Shown here: in pieces, positions 37,396 through 48,445 of the stretch
How positions within the stretch are numbered: position 1 is the stretch's first letter
Layout of the letters: each line of letters begins with the position of its first letter
Assembly (NCBI RefSeq): GCF_020164455.1
Contig: NZ_JAIQWW010000016.1
Coordinates: 62,001-126,000, forward strand
Reading direction: 5' to 3'
Source of the DNA: Phyllobacterium chamaecytisi
GTDB lineage: Bacteria; Pseudomonadota; Alphaproteobacteria; Rhizobiales; Rhizobiaceae
Length of the DNA stretch: 64,000 nucleotides
Made by a program: the position numbers and the translations under genes
The notes under the pieces: generated by a model
Database searches by the model: none
The model's input: the letters and a program-made list of their open reading frames with translations, nothing else
What the model was told of the DNA's origin: nothing

Positions 37396-37953
37396 TTACG
37401 ACTTCAATGTGACAAGCCTTATGACTGTTCCACCGTAGGGACGTTCTTCTACCACGACAAATCGGGGATCGAGATCAATCACGGCTTCAGCTTCTTCTTC
37501 AAGCACTAGAAGTGTGTCGGGATTGAGCCAACCGCCATCAAGTGCGGATTTGAACGCCATCTCGCCGAGGCCTCTCCCATAGGGGGGATCGGCAAAGACC
37601 AGATCAAATGGCTCGATGGTGCCTGCGTCGCCAAGTTTCGTCGCATCACGGCGGAATATCTTGGTGTTACCGAGCAGACCGAATGCCTCGACGTTGGTGC
37701 GGATCAGTCCGCGCCCTTCCGTCGATTCTTCAATGAACACACCATAGCGAGCGCCGCGTGACAATGTCTCCAGGCCCAGTGCGCCAGTCCCGGCGAAAAG
37801 GTCGAGTACGCGCGTCGATTCAAACTTTTCCGGGTAGTTATGCACCAGAATATTGAAAAGGCTTTCGCGCGTACGGTCGGTCGTCGGCCGTATTGCGTTG
37901 GAGGCGGGCGTCGCCAAGGCACGCCCGCGAAATTTGCCACCGACAATTCGCAT
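37396..37953 (-). CDS. rsmD: 16S rRNA (guanine-N2-)-methyltransferase RsmD
   Basis: A 185-residue SAM-dependent methyltransferase that modifies G966 (E. coli numbering) in 16S rRNA of the 30S subunit. It has the start MRIVGGKFRGRALATP, SAM motif I DLFAGTGALG (51-60) and the catalytic DPPY (122-125) in VFADPPYGRG. The length is normal. It ends only 11 bases after the pseudouridine synthase gene, forming a small RNA-modification operon with it. Confidence 0.95.
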   Translation of the reverse strand: MRIVGGKFRGRALATPASNAIRPTTDRTRESLFNILVHNYPEKFESTRVLDLFAGTGALGLETLSRGARYGVFIEESTEGRGLIRTNVEAFGLLGNTKIFRRDATKLGDAGTIEPFDLVFADPPYGRGLGEMAFKSALDGGWLNPDTLLVLEEEAEAVIDLDPRFVVVEERPYGGTVIRLVTLKS

Positions 37954-37964
37954 GGCTTCAGGTC

Positions 37965-39806
37965 CTAGGATTTGGGTTTGTCGCCACGCGGAGGGCGACT
38001 TGCGCCTCCACCGGACCGGCCTCTCGGTGGACCTTTAGGCCCGCCATATGGCCGATCTCCGCTTTTGCCATCCTGGCGGCCGGGCGATCGAGTCGGTCTG
38101 CCGCTTGCCCCGTACGGACGCTCGGAACGCGCTGGGCGATCACCCTGAGCCGGATGCTCACCCCTCGCTTCCCGCTCCTTCAATTCGGCACGCTCCCGCT
38201 TGCCGACGCGCGGGGGACGATCCGGACGAGGTCCGTCCCGAGAACCGTCCGGCCGCGTAGCCCCGAATGGCCGCTTCGGTCGATCAGCATTGTCGCCTTC
38301 GCTTCGTGGGGCGCGCGGAGAAAAACTGCGTGGCTTGTCGCCGGCATAACCAGCTGACGAACGGCCGCCGGTGGGGCGATCACCAGCAGGACGATCGCCG
38401 GCAGGCCGAGCGGAGCCTTCACTGAAACGCTTCGGCCTGTCGGCGCGCGGGCTGTCCGAACGGTTTCGATCTTCTCGCGCTGCCACGGCCTTGGCCCTCG
38501 CCTTGCCCATCGGACGCGCGCCAGGTGCCATCCAGACATTGGCGCCGCGAGATTTGCGCGGAGCTGCGGCTTCGTCTTCCTTGCGCTCCCGATCAGCTTT
38601 CGATGACACGCCGTGTTGGGTGCGTGGCTTTTGATCGCCGTCGCGCGGCGCACGAGCGGGGCGTTCATCACGACCGCTGCGAGGCACCGCCGGTCGCTCA
38701 TTGCGATCCGTGGTCCAGCGCGAAAGGGACTCCTCCCGCTTCTCATCCTTCGATTTGCGTGGCCCTCGGGCCTTGGCGACAGGAGCGCTGGAAATCCATT
38801 CGGATGCCCGGCGCTCCGGACGCTCGCTCGGTTGCTGGACCGCCTCACCCTTCACCGCATCATTGGAGAACACGTTAATAATCGGTGCCTCGAAATCCGC
38901 ACCGGATTCTTCGATCAGCCGTTCGCCAAGCTGGTCGCGCAAGGTTCGGCCATTCATTTCGCGCACCGAGCCTTCCGGCAGATCGCTGAGCTGGAACGGT
39001 CCATAGGAAATGCGGATCAGCCGGTTGACTGAAAGTCCAAGTGCGCCGAGTACATTTTTGACTTCGCGGTTTTTGCCTTCGCGCAAGCCCACCATGATCC
39101 AGACGTTCGAGCCCTGTTCGCGTTCCAGGGTCGCTTCAATCGCGCCGTAGAAGACGCCATCGACGGCAATTCCATCCTTGAGCGTGTCAAGCTTTTCCTG
39201 GGTAATGCTGCCATGAGCACGAACCCGATAGCGGCGGAGCCAGCCGGTAGACGGCAGTTCAAGAGCGCGCGACAGGCCACCATCATTGGTGAGAAGCAGC
39301 AACCCTTCCGTGTTGATATCGAGACGACCGACGGAAAGAACGCGCGGCATATCCTTCGGCAAGGATTCAAAGACGGTCTGGCGCCCTTCCGGATCGCGGT
39401 TGGTCGTAACAAGACCTGCCGGCTTGTGGTAGAGCCAAAGACGTGTGCGTTCCTTTTGCGGCAAAGGCTTGCCATCGACTTCGATGCGATCGGCAGGCAT
39501 GACATTGATGGCCGGGCTTTCGAGCCGCTTGCCATTAACGGACACGCGGCCCGCGGCGATCATCGTTTCGGCCTCACGCCGAGAAGCTATGCCGGCGCGC
39601 GCCAAGCGCTTGGCTATACGTTCGCCTTCTTCGGCTGGTGCTTCGTCACGCGGGGGTTTGCGCTGGTCGACACCGCGCTTGGCGGGAGCGGCGCCGTCGA
39701 ACTTGCGTGGGCCTTTGGCGCGATCGCCATCGTTGCCTCGCTTGTCGAAGCTGCGCTTTTCAAAGGGACGTTTGCCGCCCTTCCCGTCATCATTTGAACT
39801 TGTCAT
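37965..39806 (-). CDS. RluB/RsuA-type pseudouridine synthase with long basic disordered tail
   Basis: A 613-residue protein. Residues 1-60 are charged and disordered. An S4 RNA-binding domain follows (about 62-110: [19 protein letters not shown]). The RsuA/RluB catalytic domain spans about 120-300, with the catalytic Asp163 in [11 protein letters not shown]. From about residue 305 to the end it is a low-complexity stretch rich in Arg, Pro, Ser, Gly, Asp and Lys with repeated DRP/RPA-like units. The likely target is 23S rRNA U2605-type (RluB). Usual family length is 250-300, so half of this protein is extension, as seen in other rhizobia. Confidence 0.9.
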   Translation of the reverse strand: MTSSNDDGKGGKRPFEKRSFDKRGNDGDRAKGPRKFDGAAPAKRGVDQRKPPRDEAPAEEGERIAKRLARAGIASRREAETMIAAGRVSVNGKRLESPAINVMPADRIEVDGKPLPQKERTRLWLYHKPAGLVTTNRDPEGRQTVFESLPKDMPRVLSVGRLDINTEGLLLLTNDGGLSRALELPSTGWLRRYRVRAHGSITQEKLDTLKDGIAVDGVFYGAIEATLEREQGSNVWIMVGLREGKNREVKNVLGALGLSVNRLIRISYGPFQLSDLPEGSVREMNGRTLRDQLGERLIEESGADFEAPIINVFSNDAVKGEAVQQPSERPERRASEWISSAPVAKARGPRKSKDEKREESLSRWTTDRNERPAVPRSGRDERPARAPRDGDQKPRTQHGVSSKADRERKEDEAAAPRKSRGANVWMAPGARPMGKARAKAVAAREDRNRSDSPRADRPKRFSEGSARPAGDRPAGDRPTGGRSSAGYAGDKPRSFSPRAPRSEGDNADRPKRPFGATRPDGSRDGPRPDRPPRVGKRERAELKEREARGEHPAQGDRPARSERPYGASGRPTRSPGRQDGKSGDRPYGGPKGPPRGRSGGGASRPPRGDKPKS

Positions 39807-39884
39807 GGAATGTTTGCCTTTCAGCAGCGCTCACTAACAGCTATGAGGTTTTCTTGCGAGTAAATTCTGGACGATGAGCGCCGC

Positions 39885-40337
39885 GTGAACCAAAAAACTG
39901 ATCCAATGAGTGTGGCCCTAGCCGAAGCGCATGACGCCGCGATGCGCAGCGAGGTGCCGATCGGTGCGGTCCTTGTCAAGGATGGGACAATCGTGGCGCA
40001 GGCGGGCAATCGCACGCGCGAGCTCAACGATCCAACAGCACATGCGGAAATCCTTGTCATTCGCGAAGCCTGTCAGATCCTTGATGACGAACGCCTCACC
40101 GGTTGCGATCTCTACGTGACGTTGGAGCCCTGCACCATGTGTGCGGCTGCGATTTCTTTCGCCCGCATCAGGCGGCTCTATTACGGTGCACAGGACATCA
40201 AAGGCGGCGGCGTGGAAAACGGTGCGCGGTTTTTTGCTCAGCCGACTTGCCACCATGCACCGGAGGTATATTCCGGCTTTCAAGAACAGGAAGTGGAAGT
40301 CATGCTCAAGGAGTTCTTTCGTACCAAAAGACTCTAG
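39885..40337 (+). CDS. tadA: tRNA(adenine-34) deaminase TadA
   Basis: A 150-residue zinc deaminase that makes inosine at the wobble position of tRNA-Arg(ACG). Zinc ligands are in THAEI (His53, with catalytic Glu55) and EPCTMCAAAI (Cys83, Cys86). The SEVPIGAVLVKDG stretch is typical. The GTG at 39885 is taken as start; the ATG at 39906 is possible but has no ribosome binding site. It is divergent from the pseudouridine synthase gene. Its 3' end overlaps the convergent DUF4105 gene by four bases. Confidence 0.93.
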   Translation: MNQKTDPMSVALAEAHDAAMRSEVPIGAVLVKDGTIVAQAGNRTRELNDPTAHAEILVIREACQILDDERLTGCDLYVTLEPCTMCAAAISFARIRRLYYGAQDIKGGGVENGARFFAQPTCHHAPEVYSGFQEQEVEVMLKEFFRTKRL

Positions 40338-41320
40338 TTTTCCGCCCTGATCTTCGCGGAAAAATCCATATCTGAGCCAGCATCCTGAGCTCGCTGGTTG
40401 ATCGAAGCTGCTCTTATCGTCTCGTCCAATGGTCCGTGACGATCGATGGCGCCGATATCATAAAGATAACCGGGCAAATAACCTGACAGAATGACCCGGT
40501 AATCGAGCGGCAGTTCCGGAGTTATGGCACGGACCATGTCGAAAATGACCGTCGTGCAATTGGCCGTTATCGTATTATAGAATTTTGCTGTGGTCGCCAG
40601 ATGGTTGGCGTTGTCAATATAGGACAGGAAGAGTGCCTGTCGCATTTCCGGCTTGAGATTGATGCGGTAGCGATAAACATCTTCCTTGCGGATATTGGTT
40701 CGCAATCGAATGATATCGCGCTCGTCTGCGGCAATCATCGCTAGCTCGAATTCCTTGAAGAAACCTCCGATTTCCGAGAACGTTTCATGACGCTCCTTGC
40801 GGATCTCTGCGGAGAAAACAACGTGATCGCCGTTGTTGAACCCGAAGCTGACAAGCGTGTGGGCGATAGCGGGGTTCGACCAATAGGACAGAAACAGGTC
40901 GACGGACTCCAGATCTTGAAGATCATAAGTCCGAACTTCCCAGCGCGGTGTGTAGTCAGCTGGCGTCCGCCATTCAAAGTTGCGAATGTTGGATAGCGTT
41001 ACATAGTTGCCGTTCAGTGAGCCGGTCACAGTCTGCGCAACATCATCGGCCCAAATACGATTCAACGAGGGTGTGATCGTGCTCCACCAATAACCAAGAC
41101 CGACCATGACCGGAACCAGCACAATAAGTGCGCGCCAGGCACGGCCCTTCAGCTCAAGCCAAAGTACCGAGAAAGCGATCGCCGCCCATAGCAAGAGGCA
41201 ACCAATATTACCGGCAATGCCAAACGGCAATTGATACCAGAGTGCAAACCCTCCCCACAGAAAGCCAATAAGCGTCAAAATTATAAGGATGATCAGGCCA
41301 AGAAATCGCAGGATGAACAA
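40334..41320 (-). CDS. DUF4105 (Lnb N-terminal-like) membrane protein
   Basis: A 328-residue protein with two or three N-terminal transmembrane helices (about 5-30, 38-56 and 62-80), then a soluble periplasmic DUF4105 domain. Conserved features are NFEWRTPADYTPRWEVRTYD (core EWRTPADY), a histidine-containing AIAHTLVSFGF and the Cys in TANCTTVIFDMVR. That His/Cys pattern gives the fold a cysteine-peptidase-like look, but no activity is proven. Related domains occur in lipoprotein N-acyltransferase-type proteins. Confidence 0.8.
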   Translation of the reverse strand: MFILRFLGLIILIILTLIGFLWGGFALWYQLPFGIAGNIGCLLLWAAIAFSVLWLELKGRAWRALIVLVPVMVGLGYWWSTITPSLNRIWADDVAQTVTGSLNGNYVTLSNIRNFEWRTPADYTPRWEVRTYDLQDLESVDLFLSYWSNPAIAHTLVSFGFNNGDHVVFSAEIRKERHETFSEIGGFFKEFELAMIAADERDIIRLRTNIRKEDVYRYRINLKPEMRQALFLSYIDNANHLATTAKFYNTITANCTTVIFDMVRAITPELPLDYRVILSGYLPGYLYDIGAIDRHGPLDETIRAASINQRAQDAGSDMDFSAKIRAEN

Positions 41321-41416
41321 TTGTTGCGGTCCTCGATGGGAAGATGGAAGCGACGCGTTTCTCTTTTAAACCAAATCAACGGGGCCGGGCACCCATCGGT
41401 TTCACAATTCTCGTTA

Positions 41417-44209
41417 CTAGAAACGTATGCTCAGATCGGCTCTGACACCATGATCCTGCACGTCGCTGGCAATCTGCCCACGATAAGCAAAGCCAAACTT
41501 GGTGGCCGGCGCAAGATCAATGTCCAAACCCACCTCGACCAGTGCAGCATCCCGAGCGATCGGCAATGCCGATATCTCGAAGCTATCCATACCGGCAAAT
41601 GCAAGCGACGATAACGGCGTGACATCGCCGTAGGCATGCCGCCAGCCTGCCATGCCCCGAAGCGTCGTCCTGGCATCGCCGAACAACAATTCCTTTGAGG
41701 CGCGCAATCCAAACGTGGTAAATGTCACATCGGTTTCCGACGAAGCACCGGCCAGCGCGGCCGAACCACCCTTTTCAGCGAAACTGTCAATATGCAGATT
41801 GGCATAGGACAAATTGGCAAACGGCTCGAGAGCAATGCTTTTGACCTGAACTCCATAGCTCAATTCGCCAAAGACCTGTGCCGTTCCACCATCGTAGTTG
41901 GCAGACAGACGTTCCTGCGATCCTGTGAACTGGACCAGACGATTGGTGTCGATGGCATGCCACGTATAGCTAGCACCTGAGCGCAGGTTGAGAGTCTCAA
42001 ACTCGGCACCGCCATAGATACCTAGATGATAATTATCGACATCGGCTGAAGCACCCAGGCCCGGTTCGTTGATACTGGTGCGGCTGTAACCAGCCAGCGC
42101 TCCGACGCGGACACTCTCACCGAACGGCACGTCGCCACCAATGAGAAAGCCACCCACGGACCGATCGAGACCAGGTACTTGATCATTGCCGTTCCAATTT
42201 GCCCACGACCCGAAACCTTGCCCCCAAACGGCGAAGCGATCGCCTGCCGCTGCTTGGGGCTCAACACCGTCTGGCCCATAAGCAAGAACCGGAAAGGATG
42301 GCACCGCGACAACTTCGAACGCAGCGCGAAGACGGTTGTTGGCCGCATCCCGTATGAAATGGCTGTCATCCAGCAGCACGCTCTTGAGAGAAGCGTGAAT
42401 TTCACCGGGCAGCTGAGCGATCGTCAGTGGTGCGGTTGCCTTGTCCAATCCCAGCAATTTTCCAATGAGGGGATAGTCATCCGGGTTTGGATCCAGCGCG
42501 ATGAAATCGTCGATGGATTTTGCGGCACGGCGTTGATTGGGTGTCTTCGCGATTTCGGCAAAGTCGATGTCGTTGCGGCGCAGGATCAGCATGACGTTGC
42601 TTGGATCATAGGTCAGGGCGGGATCGAGGAACTGGAGGTTCGATGTCACGACGCCGAACTCGCTGCCGTTCAATCCGCCCGCAGCCGTTAGGATGGTATA
42701 GGCCATACCGATACGCCAACTGCCGGCTGAAGCGATGACATCCACATGTGCGCCGCCCAGCGTTGCATTTCCGGAGACCAATGTCCTGTCGCTGTTGCCA
42801 GCCGGATCGACTTCGACCTGATAGGTCGACCCTTGGCTGAAGCTGAGATTACCATTTACGTGTAGCGCACCAATGGAATTACCCGGAGCCAGGACACCAC
42901 TATCGTTGATTGAAGTAGAGCCCATGGTGCCCGTCCCGCCCAGCAGCCCGCTCTCTTGAACAGCGATCGTCCCGCCGAGTGTGCCATTGACGAACAGATT
43001 GCCCCTCGCAAGGTTGGTACTGCCAGTGAACGCGCTGCTATCTCCTGTCTGAACTACCTCGCCTGAAAGCACATTGAATGCGCCCGGCCCACTCATGCGA
43101 GCAGTAAGATTATAGTCCGTCGCGGGATCGAGATTGAACGTGCCGCTGCCTGCGCCGAACGCAATGCTATCTGTTTGCAAAGCTCCACCTAGAACGTTGA
43201 GCGTACCTGACGAGCCAGGTTCGGAAGCAATGCTTATGACGGGACTTGCAACTGTACCGCCGCTACCAAGATTCAATGTTCCGGTGCCGGAGTTTCCAAT
43301 GGTCAGTTCCGATGCAGCAGAAAGTGCAGCCCCTGTGCCAGCGACATTGACAATTCCGGTCCCTGAGCCAGCCGCGATACCCTGTGCCGGTACCCCAGCC
43401 CCGCCGCCAATATCAACCCTATCGAGGCTCCGGACACTTGCACCGTCCAGTACCGAGAGCGAACCGGTACCGCCGAGGCCGACGAACAGGAAGTGCCCGG
43501 GATCAAGCACCGAATTCACACCCCGGATGGTGACTGTGCCGTTGCCTTCGGGGAAGCGCGCTATGGCAATCACTGAATCGGTCGTTACGCGTCCGCCTCC
43601 AGTGATATCCAGCGAACCCGCGCCTCGAATGCCGACGCTTAGCCGGGATCCAGCTTCCCAGAGTGAGCCAGGCCCGTCAACGCGGACGGTTCCCGAGCCG
43701 CCGGCTGCTGATCCGATCGCCGTCGCTGCAGGATTGCCATTAAAATCCGCGCCGGCATCGAAGACCCTTGCGCCATTCTCGATGACAAGAGACCCTGATC
43801 CGGCCCCGCCGATCAACATCTCATGGCCATAATCGAACGACGATCCCGCGCCTGTCACCAGGATGCTGCCGATAGATGCAGCATTCCTTCCGACATCCGT
43901 CGTGAATCGAGTTATAATCAGATCGTTACGCGAAAGAAACGCGACGCCACCATCACGAATGACCAGTGAACCTTCGCCATCGATCCCGCCGACAAGATCG
44001 CTGCCGACATCAAGAAAATATCCCACATCCCAAGGGCTGGGCTGTGGCCCGGTGGCTGTCACTCTTGCGCTTGTGACATGACCGCTCGTCACGATTTGTT
44101 GTGCGACGCCCGGTTCCACAGAGATGAAAATAAACAAGAAAAAAAAGAACGTTGTCAGACCCGTGCGCAAGACACGAGTAGTTTTATCCCTCATCCTGAC
44201 AACAATCAT
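41417..44209 (-). CDS. Type Va autotransporter with beta-helix passenger
   Basis: A 930-residue outer-membrane autotransporter. A long signal peptide has a very hydrophobic core (TTFFFFLFIFISVEP). The passenger (about 45-640) is Gly/Ser/Thr-rich with repeated units such as GSLVIRDGG, GSLVIENGA, GSLDITGGG and GSLSVLDGA, the autotransporter-associated beta-strand repeat that builds a beta-helix. The C-terminal barrel (about 660-930) starts near FAVWGQGFGSWANWNG and ends with Phe, as BAM substrates do. The ATG at 44209 has GGGGGG seven bases before it. The role is probably adhesion or aggregation; the ligand is unknown. Confidence 0.9.
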   Translation of the reverse strand: MIVVRMRDKTTRVLRTGLTTFFFFLFIFISVEPGVAQQIVTSGHVTSARVTATGPQPSPWDVGYFLDVGSDLVGGIDGEGSLVIRDGGVAFLSRNDLIITRFTTDVGRNAASIGSILVTGAGSSFDYGHEMLIGGAGSGSLVIENGARVFDAGADFNGNPAATAIGSAAGGSGTVRVDGPGSLWEAGSRLSVGIRGAGSLDITGGGRVTTDSVIAIARFPEGNGTVTIRGVNSVLDPGHFLFVGLGGTGSLSVLDGASVRSLDRVDIGGGAGVPAQGIAAGSGTGIVNVAGTGAALSAASELTIGNSGTGTLNLGSGGTVASPVISIASEPGSSGTLNVLGGALQTDSIAFGAGSGTFNLDPATDYNLTARMSGPGAFNVLSGEVVQTGDSSAFTGSTNLARGNLFVNGTLGGTIAVQESGLLGGTGTMGSTSINDSGVLAPGNSIGALHVNGNLSFSQGSTYQVEVDPAGNSDRTLVSGNATLGGAHVDVIASAGSWRIGMAYTILTAAGGLNGSEFGVVTSNLQFLDPALTYDPSNVMLILRRNDIDFAEIAKTPNQRRAAKSIDDFIALDPNPDDYPLIGKLLGLDKATAPLTIAQLPGEIHASLKSVLLDDSHFIRDAANNRLRAAFEVVAVPSFPVLAYGPDGVEPQAAAGDRFAVWGQGFGSWANWNGNDQVPGLDRSVGGFLIGGDVPFGESVRVGALAGYSRTSINEPGLGASADVDNYHLGIYGGAEFETLNLRSGASYTWHAIDTNRLVQFTGSQERLSANYDGGTAQVFGELSYGVQVKSIALEPFANLSYANLHIDSFAEKGGSAALAGASSETDVTFTTFGLRASKELLFGDARTTLRGMAGWRHAYGDVTPLSSLAFAGMDSFEISALPIARDAALVEVGLDIDLAPATKFGFAYRGQIASDVQDHGVRADLSIRF

Positions 44210-44391
44210 TCGAACACCCCCCAACGCCCCAAGGGTTTCGACTAGTGTCAGAAATAATAACACTTAAGTATTAGGGTGCGCAAATATCGTCTTAGTTGCA
44301 ATTATTGTCGGTCTTGACGACCTTCGCGGTCGGTCAAGGAATAGTGGCTCAACAATTGTGTGACCTTGCAGACTGCGCGCTCGGTGAATCT

Positions 44392-45063
44392 CTATTCCCA
44401 AGGAATGAGATTTTTCCAACTGAAGCCTTTGTCTTTTTTGGCAGCGGCTTTACGCTCCCGCTCCTTCTTGGCCTCGTCTTCGCCCAGCTCATTGGCTGCA
44501 GCGGTTGGCGCTGGCGCACGATATTCAAGTGGCGGCTCGCTCAGGTAGCGGCGTGTCGTCGGCGAGCCTGCAGTGGAAGCAAGCTTGCGAGCGCGAAAAT
44601 CTGCGGCCGCACTGCTTTTCGATCCTTGATTGGCGGGAGATTTGTCGTTGAAGAACCCATATTCCGGCTTGCCTGCAGATTGCTTTGCAAGAGGCATGTC
44701 GTTCTCAACTTCAGGCGTAAAGTTCGGATTGTTCTGGTTGGCAGTCGCTGTGTCGCGTATGCGCTTGCGCCGCGCCTCGGGCGATTCCGGCCAGTTTGCG
44801 CTATCGGTGGTCACGACATCATTCTGCGGTGCTGGCAGTTGTGCTACCTTGCCCTCGGCCGGGCGGACGAGCTCGGGACGCGGGTTGTAAGCGATCTGGT
44901 TCTTCTTCTTGGATTGTCCGAAGGAGGCCATGTTCGATACGTCGTCGAGAAGCTGGCTACCAGCCGTCTTGTCCGTACCATAGGTGGGCGACGACATGCA
45001 GCCGCCAAGGGCCAGTGACGCGACCAGTGCACCGAAAACCGTAATGCGTCCGTTCAAATCCAT
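44392..45063 (-). CDS. Hypothetical lipoprotein found downstream of ileS
   Basis: A 223-residue lipoprotein. The signal peptide ends in LALGGC (Cys22). The mature part is polar, low in hydrophobic residues and probably mostly disordered, with a Lys/Glu-rich segment and the C-terminal end KGFSWKNLIPWE. I recall similar proteins next to ileS in rhizobia, without known function. The ATG at 45063 gives a normal lipoprotein signal; the longer frame to 45159 does not. It lies 191 bases after ileS on the same strand. Confidence 0.75.
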   Translation of the reverse strand: MDLNGRITVFGALVASLALGGCMSSPTYGTDKTAGSQLLDDVSNMASFGQSKKKNQIAYNPRPELVRPAEGKVAQLPAPQNDVVTTDSANWPESPEARRKRIRDTATANQNNPNFTPEVENDMPLAKQSAGKPEYGFFNDKSPANQGSKSSAAADFRARKLASTAGSPTTRRYLSEPPLEYRAPAPTAAANELGEDEAKKERERKAAAKKDKGFSWKNLIPWE

Positions 45064-45254
45064 ACTCGCTATTTCCAACCCATGTCTGGGCAGTTCCGAC
45101 TGCCGATCAATTTTGCTTGATCTATGCCCTGCCTCTAAAATCAGGCAACTCAATGGCAAGCCTTTTACATGAGGCCGATTAGATTAAGCAAGTCTGTGCA
45201 TGTTTTTACAGAGGAATATGCGGATCACTTTATCCAGCAATCCGCATTTCTTCT

Positions 45255-48173
45255 CTAAACAGCAAGCTTTCCAAGTTTTTCCAGCTCGTGTAGGGCCTCG
45301 GCATCGCGGGCTGAAACATCGGGAAATGCCGGGTCCAAGCCGACATCGTGCGTATATCGCCACGAACGGGCACACTTCATGCCTGTTGCACGTTGAGATA
45401 TAACCGCAACGCCCTTCACATCATCGGCGACAAACGCATCCGCAGGTGCTTTTTCGCTTTTTATCGTGATGTCGCTGGTGATGCAGATCTCCGCCATATC
45501 CAAACCTTTCACCGCGGCAAGCAATTCCGGATCGGTAATGTAGACCACAGGCGCCGCCTCAAGGGACGAGCCAATGGTTTTCTTTGCCCTCTCCAGTTCG
45601 AGTGCTCCGGTTACAACACGGCGGACATCTTTCACCTTGCGCCATTTGGCGGCAAGTTCGTCGTTCTTCCATTCCTTTGGCGTTTCCCGGAACTGCTCAA
45701 GATGCACCGATACTGCGCCCTTGTGGAGGTCCAGCCAAGCTTCTTCCATCGTGAACGGCAGCATCGGGGCCAGCCATGTGACGATGCGGTCAAAGAGATA
45801 GCGCACGACTTGAAGCGAGGCTTTGCGTCTGATGCTCGACGGCGCATCGCAATAGAGCGAGTCCTTGCGGATATCGAAATAGAAGGCCGAGAGTTCGACA
45901 TTCATGAAGTCGATAAGCGCGCGTGTGATACGCTTGAACTCGAAGGCGTCATAGCCCGCGCGCACAACCTCATCGAGTTCGGCGAGGCGATGAAGCATCA
46001 ACTTCTCGAGCTCCGGCATATCGTCATAGGCGATTTCGTCGCCTTTATCATGAGCAAGCGTGCCGAGCATCCAGCGGATCGTATTGCGCAATTTGCGATA
46101 GGCGTCGATATTGGTCTGGATGATGTTCTTGCCGAGACGCTGATCTTCCCAATAATCAGTCGTCATGACCCAAAGACGCAGGATATCCGCACCAGAATCC
46201 TTGATTACGTCCTGCGGCGTCACCGTATTGCCGAGCGATTTCGACATCTTTCGCCCCTCTTCGTCCATGGTGAACCCATGGGTGACAAGGGTGTCGTAGG
46301 GCGCACGACCACGCGTACCGCAGCTTTCCAGAAGCGACGAATGAAACCAGCCGCGGTGCTGGTCCGAACCTTCGAGATAGACATCGGCAGGCCATTTCAG
46401 GTCGGGCCGGTCCTCCAGCGTAAACACATGGGTTGAACCGGAATCGAACCAGACATCGAGAATATCGCGGACCTGCGTCCACGGCTCATTGGCCTTTTCG
46501 CCAAGGAACCGCTCGCGCGCACCTTCGGCAAACCAGGCATCAGCGCCTTCCTGCTCGAAAGCTTCGAGGATGCGAGCATTGACGCCGTCGTCCTTCAGGA
46601 CATTGCCGTTGTCGTCAGCGAAGACGCAGATCGGCACGCCCCATGCGCGCTGGCGTGAGAGCACCCAGTCAGGGCGATCCTCGATCATCGCGCGCAAACG
46701 GTTCTGGCCGCCGGCGGGAACGAAACGGGTTTCGTCGATAGCGGCAAGCGCGCGCGAACGAAGCGTCGTCTGATCGCCGAGGTCCTTGTCCATATAGACG
46801 AACCATTGCGGTGTATTGCGGAAGATCACCGGCTTCTTCGAGCGCCAGGAATGCGGATAGGAATGCTTCAGGCGGCCACGCGCGAACAATGCGTCGCGGG
46901 CAATGAGTTCTTCGATAACGACCTTATTGGCGTCGCCCTTCTTGCCATTGTCGTCGATAACGCGCGCGGCACCGCCTTCACGGTCGGGGCCGAAGCCCGG
47001 CGCGTCCTTTGTATAATAGCCGGCATCATCGACAGTGAACGGGATTGCCGAAGAAATGCCGCGAGCTTCAAGATCGCTGCGCGCATCCGTCCATGCATCG
47101 AAATCCTCGCGGCCATGACTGGGAGAGGTATGCACGAAACCTGTGCCGGCATCGTCGGTGACATGATCGCCGGGCAGCATGGGCACGGGAAATTCATAGC
47201 CGCCGCCAAGGCCTTTAAAGGGATGAGCAGGCGTGATCGCTGCAAGTTCATCAGCCGAAACCGTCCTGATGCGCTTGAAGGTCAGCTTGGCTTTCGTTGC
47301 CGATTCTTCGGCAAGCGCCTCAGCGAAAATCAACTTCTCGCCGGGACGCGGACCGAAATCATTCTCCGTAGACTCAACCTCGTACAGCCCATACGCAACG
47401 CGCGGCGAATAGCTCACTGCTCGGTTGCCGGGGATTGTCCAAGGCGTAGTGGTCCAGATTACGACATGCGCCGACAATAAATCCTGGGGTCCTTCAGCAA
47501 CAGGAAACTTCACCCAGATCATATCACTTTCGATATCTGCATATTCGACCTCGGCTTCGGCGAGCGCGGTGCGTTCGACCACCGACCACATCACCGGCTT
47601 GGAGCCGCGATAAAGCTGGCCGGACATGGCGAATTTCAATAATTCACCGGCAATGCGGCTTTCCGCATGGAAGGCCATCGTCGTGTAGGGGTTTTCGAAA
47701 TCGCCTTCGATGCCGAGGCGCTTGAACTCCGCCGACTGGACCTTGATCCAGTGCGTGGCGAACTCACGGCATTCCTTGCGGAATTCGTTGATCGGCACGT
47801 CGTCCTTGTCCTTGCCTTTGGCGCGGTACTGCTCCTCGATCTTCCATTCGATCGGCAAGCCGTGACAATCCCAGCCGGGCACATAATTGGAATTATAGCC
47901 GCGCATCTGGAATGAGCGGGTGATGACGTCCTTGAGGATCTTGTTCAGAGCGTGGCCGATATGGATGTTGCCATTGGCGTAGGGCGGACCATCATGCAGA
48001 ACATAGAGCGGACGCCCGTTCGCATCTTCGCGTAGCTTTTTATAGAGGTTCATCTCCTGCCAGCGTGCGACGAATTCCGGTTCCTTGGCAGGCAGCCCGG
48101 CGCGCATCGGAAAGTCCGTCTGCGGCAGATAGAGTGTTTTCGAATAGTCAAGTGTCGTGGACGTATCGGTCAT
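45255..48173 (-). CDS. ileS: Isoleucyl-tRNA synthetase
   Basis: A 972-residue class I aminoacyl-tRNA synthetase. It has HIGH at 71-74 (GNIHIGHAL), KMSKS at 642-646, the editing (CP1) domain with [16 protein letters not shown], and the anticodon-binding domain. The C-terminal zinc ribbon expected as two CxxC pairs is degenerate: it reads [15 protein letters not shown] followed by VSARDAEAL, leaving one Cys. This form is common in alphaproteobacteria. The ATG at 48173 is the family start; the frame runs open to 48275 without support. Confidence 0.96.
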   Translation of the reverse strand: MTDTSTTLDYSKTLYLPQTDFPMRAGLPAKEPEFVARWQEMNLYKKLREDANGRPLYVLHDGPPYANGNIHIGHALNKILKDVITRSFQMRGYNSNYVPGWDCHGLPIEWKIEEQYRAKGKDKDDVPINEFRKECREFATHWIKVQSAEFKRLGIEGDFENPYTTMAFHAESRIAGELLKFAMSGQLYRGSKPVMWSVVERTALAEAEVEYADIESDMIWVKFPVAEGPQDLLSAHVVIWTTTPWTIPGNRAVSYSPRVAYGLYEVESTENDFGPRPGEKLIFAEALAEESATKAKLTFKRIRTVSADELAAITPAHPFKGLGGGYEFPVPMLPGDHVTDDAGTGFVHTSPSHGREDFDAWTDARSDLEARGISSAIPFTVDDAGYYTKDAPGFGPDREGGAARVIDDNGKKGDANKVVIEELIARDALFARGRLKHSYPHSWRSKKPVIFRNTPQWFVYMDKDLGDQTTLRSRALAAIDETRFVPAGGQNRLRAMIEDRPDWVLSRQRAWGVPICVFADDNGNVLKDDGVNARILEAFEQEGADAWFAEGARERFLGEKANEPWTQVRDILDVWFDSGSTHVFTLEDRPDLKWPADVYLEGSDQHRGWFHSSLLESCGTRGRAPYDTLVTHGFTMDEEGRKMSKSLGNTVTPQDVIKDSGADILRLWVMTTDYWEDQRLGKNIIQTNIDAYRKLRNTIRWMLGTLAHDKGDEIAYDDMPELEKLMLHRLAELDEVVRAGYDAFEFKRITRALIDFMNVELSAFYFDIRKDSLYCDAPSSIRRKASLQVVRYLFDRIVTWLAPMLPFTMEEAWLDLHKGAVSVHLEQFRETPKEWKNDELAAKWRKVKDVRRVVTGALELERAKKTIGSSLEAAPVVYITDPELLAAVKGLDMAEICITSDITIKSEKAPADAFVADDVKGVAVISQRATGMKCARSWRYTHDVGLDPAFPDVSARDAEALHELEKLGKLAV

Positions 48174-48445
48174 TTTACCAGCTTGTGATGGGGCCCGCGC
48201 GTTATCACAGCGAGCAAGATTCGAAGAAATGATATTAGAGCGCAAAGGCGCCGCCCCGGACCTTCCGCACCGCAAAGCCGAAGCTTCAGGAACGCGGCAA
48301 GGCCGGGCCAGTAATTCGTATCGCCTGAATAGGTATGGACTGCACGCCAGTCCAGCAAACGGTTTTCATGCCGCGCTTTTAGCAATCACCGCTCATAGAA
48401 TAAAGAGGGAGGCGCAATAAACTTCGCGTGCGCGTCCTCAACACC

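Noticed and set aside
43134-43832. Pro-rich plus-strand frame opposite the autotransporter passenger
   Set aside because: The proline repeats are the reverse of the Gly/Ser repeats of the passenger; no independent coding evidence.
44314-44337. TTGACGACC...GGTCGGTCAA repeat near the end of the lipoprotein gene, as a terminator
   Set aside because: The stem has a bulge and no T tract follows on the minus strand; too weak to list.
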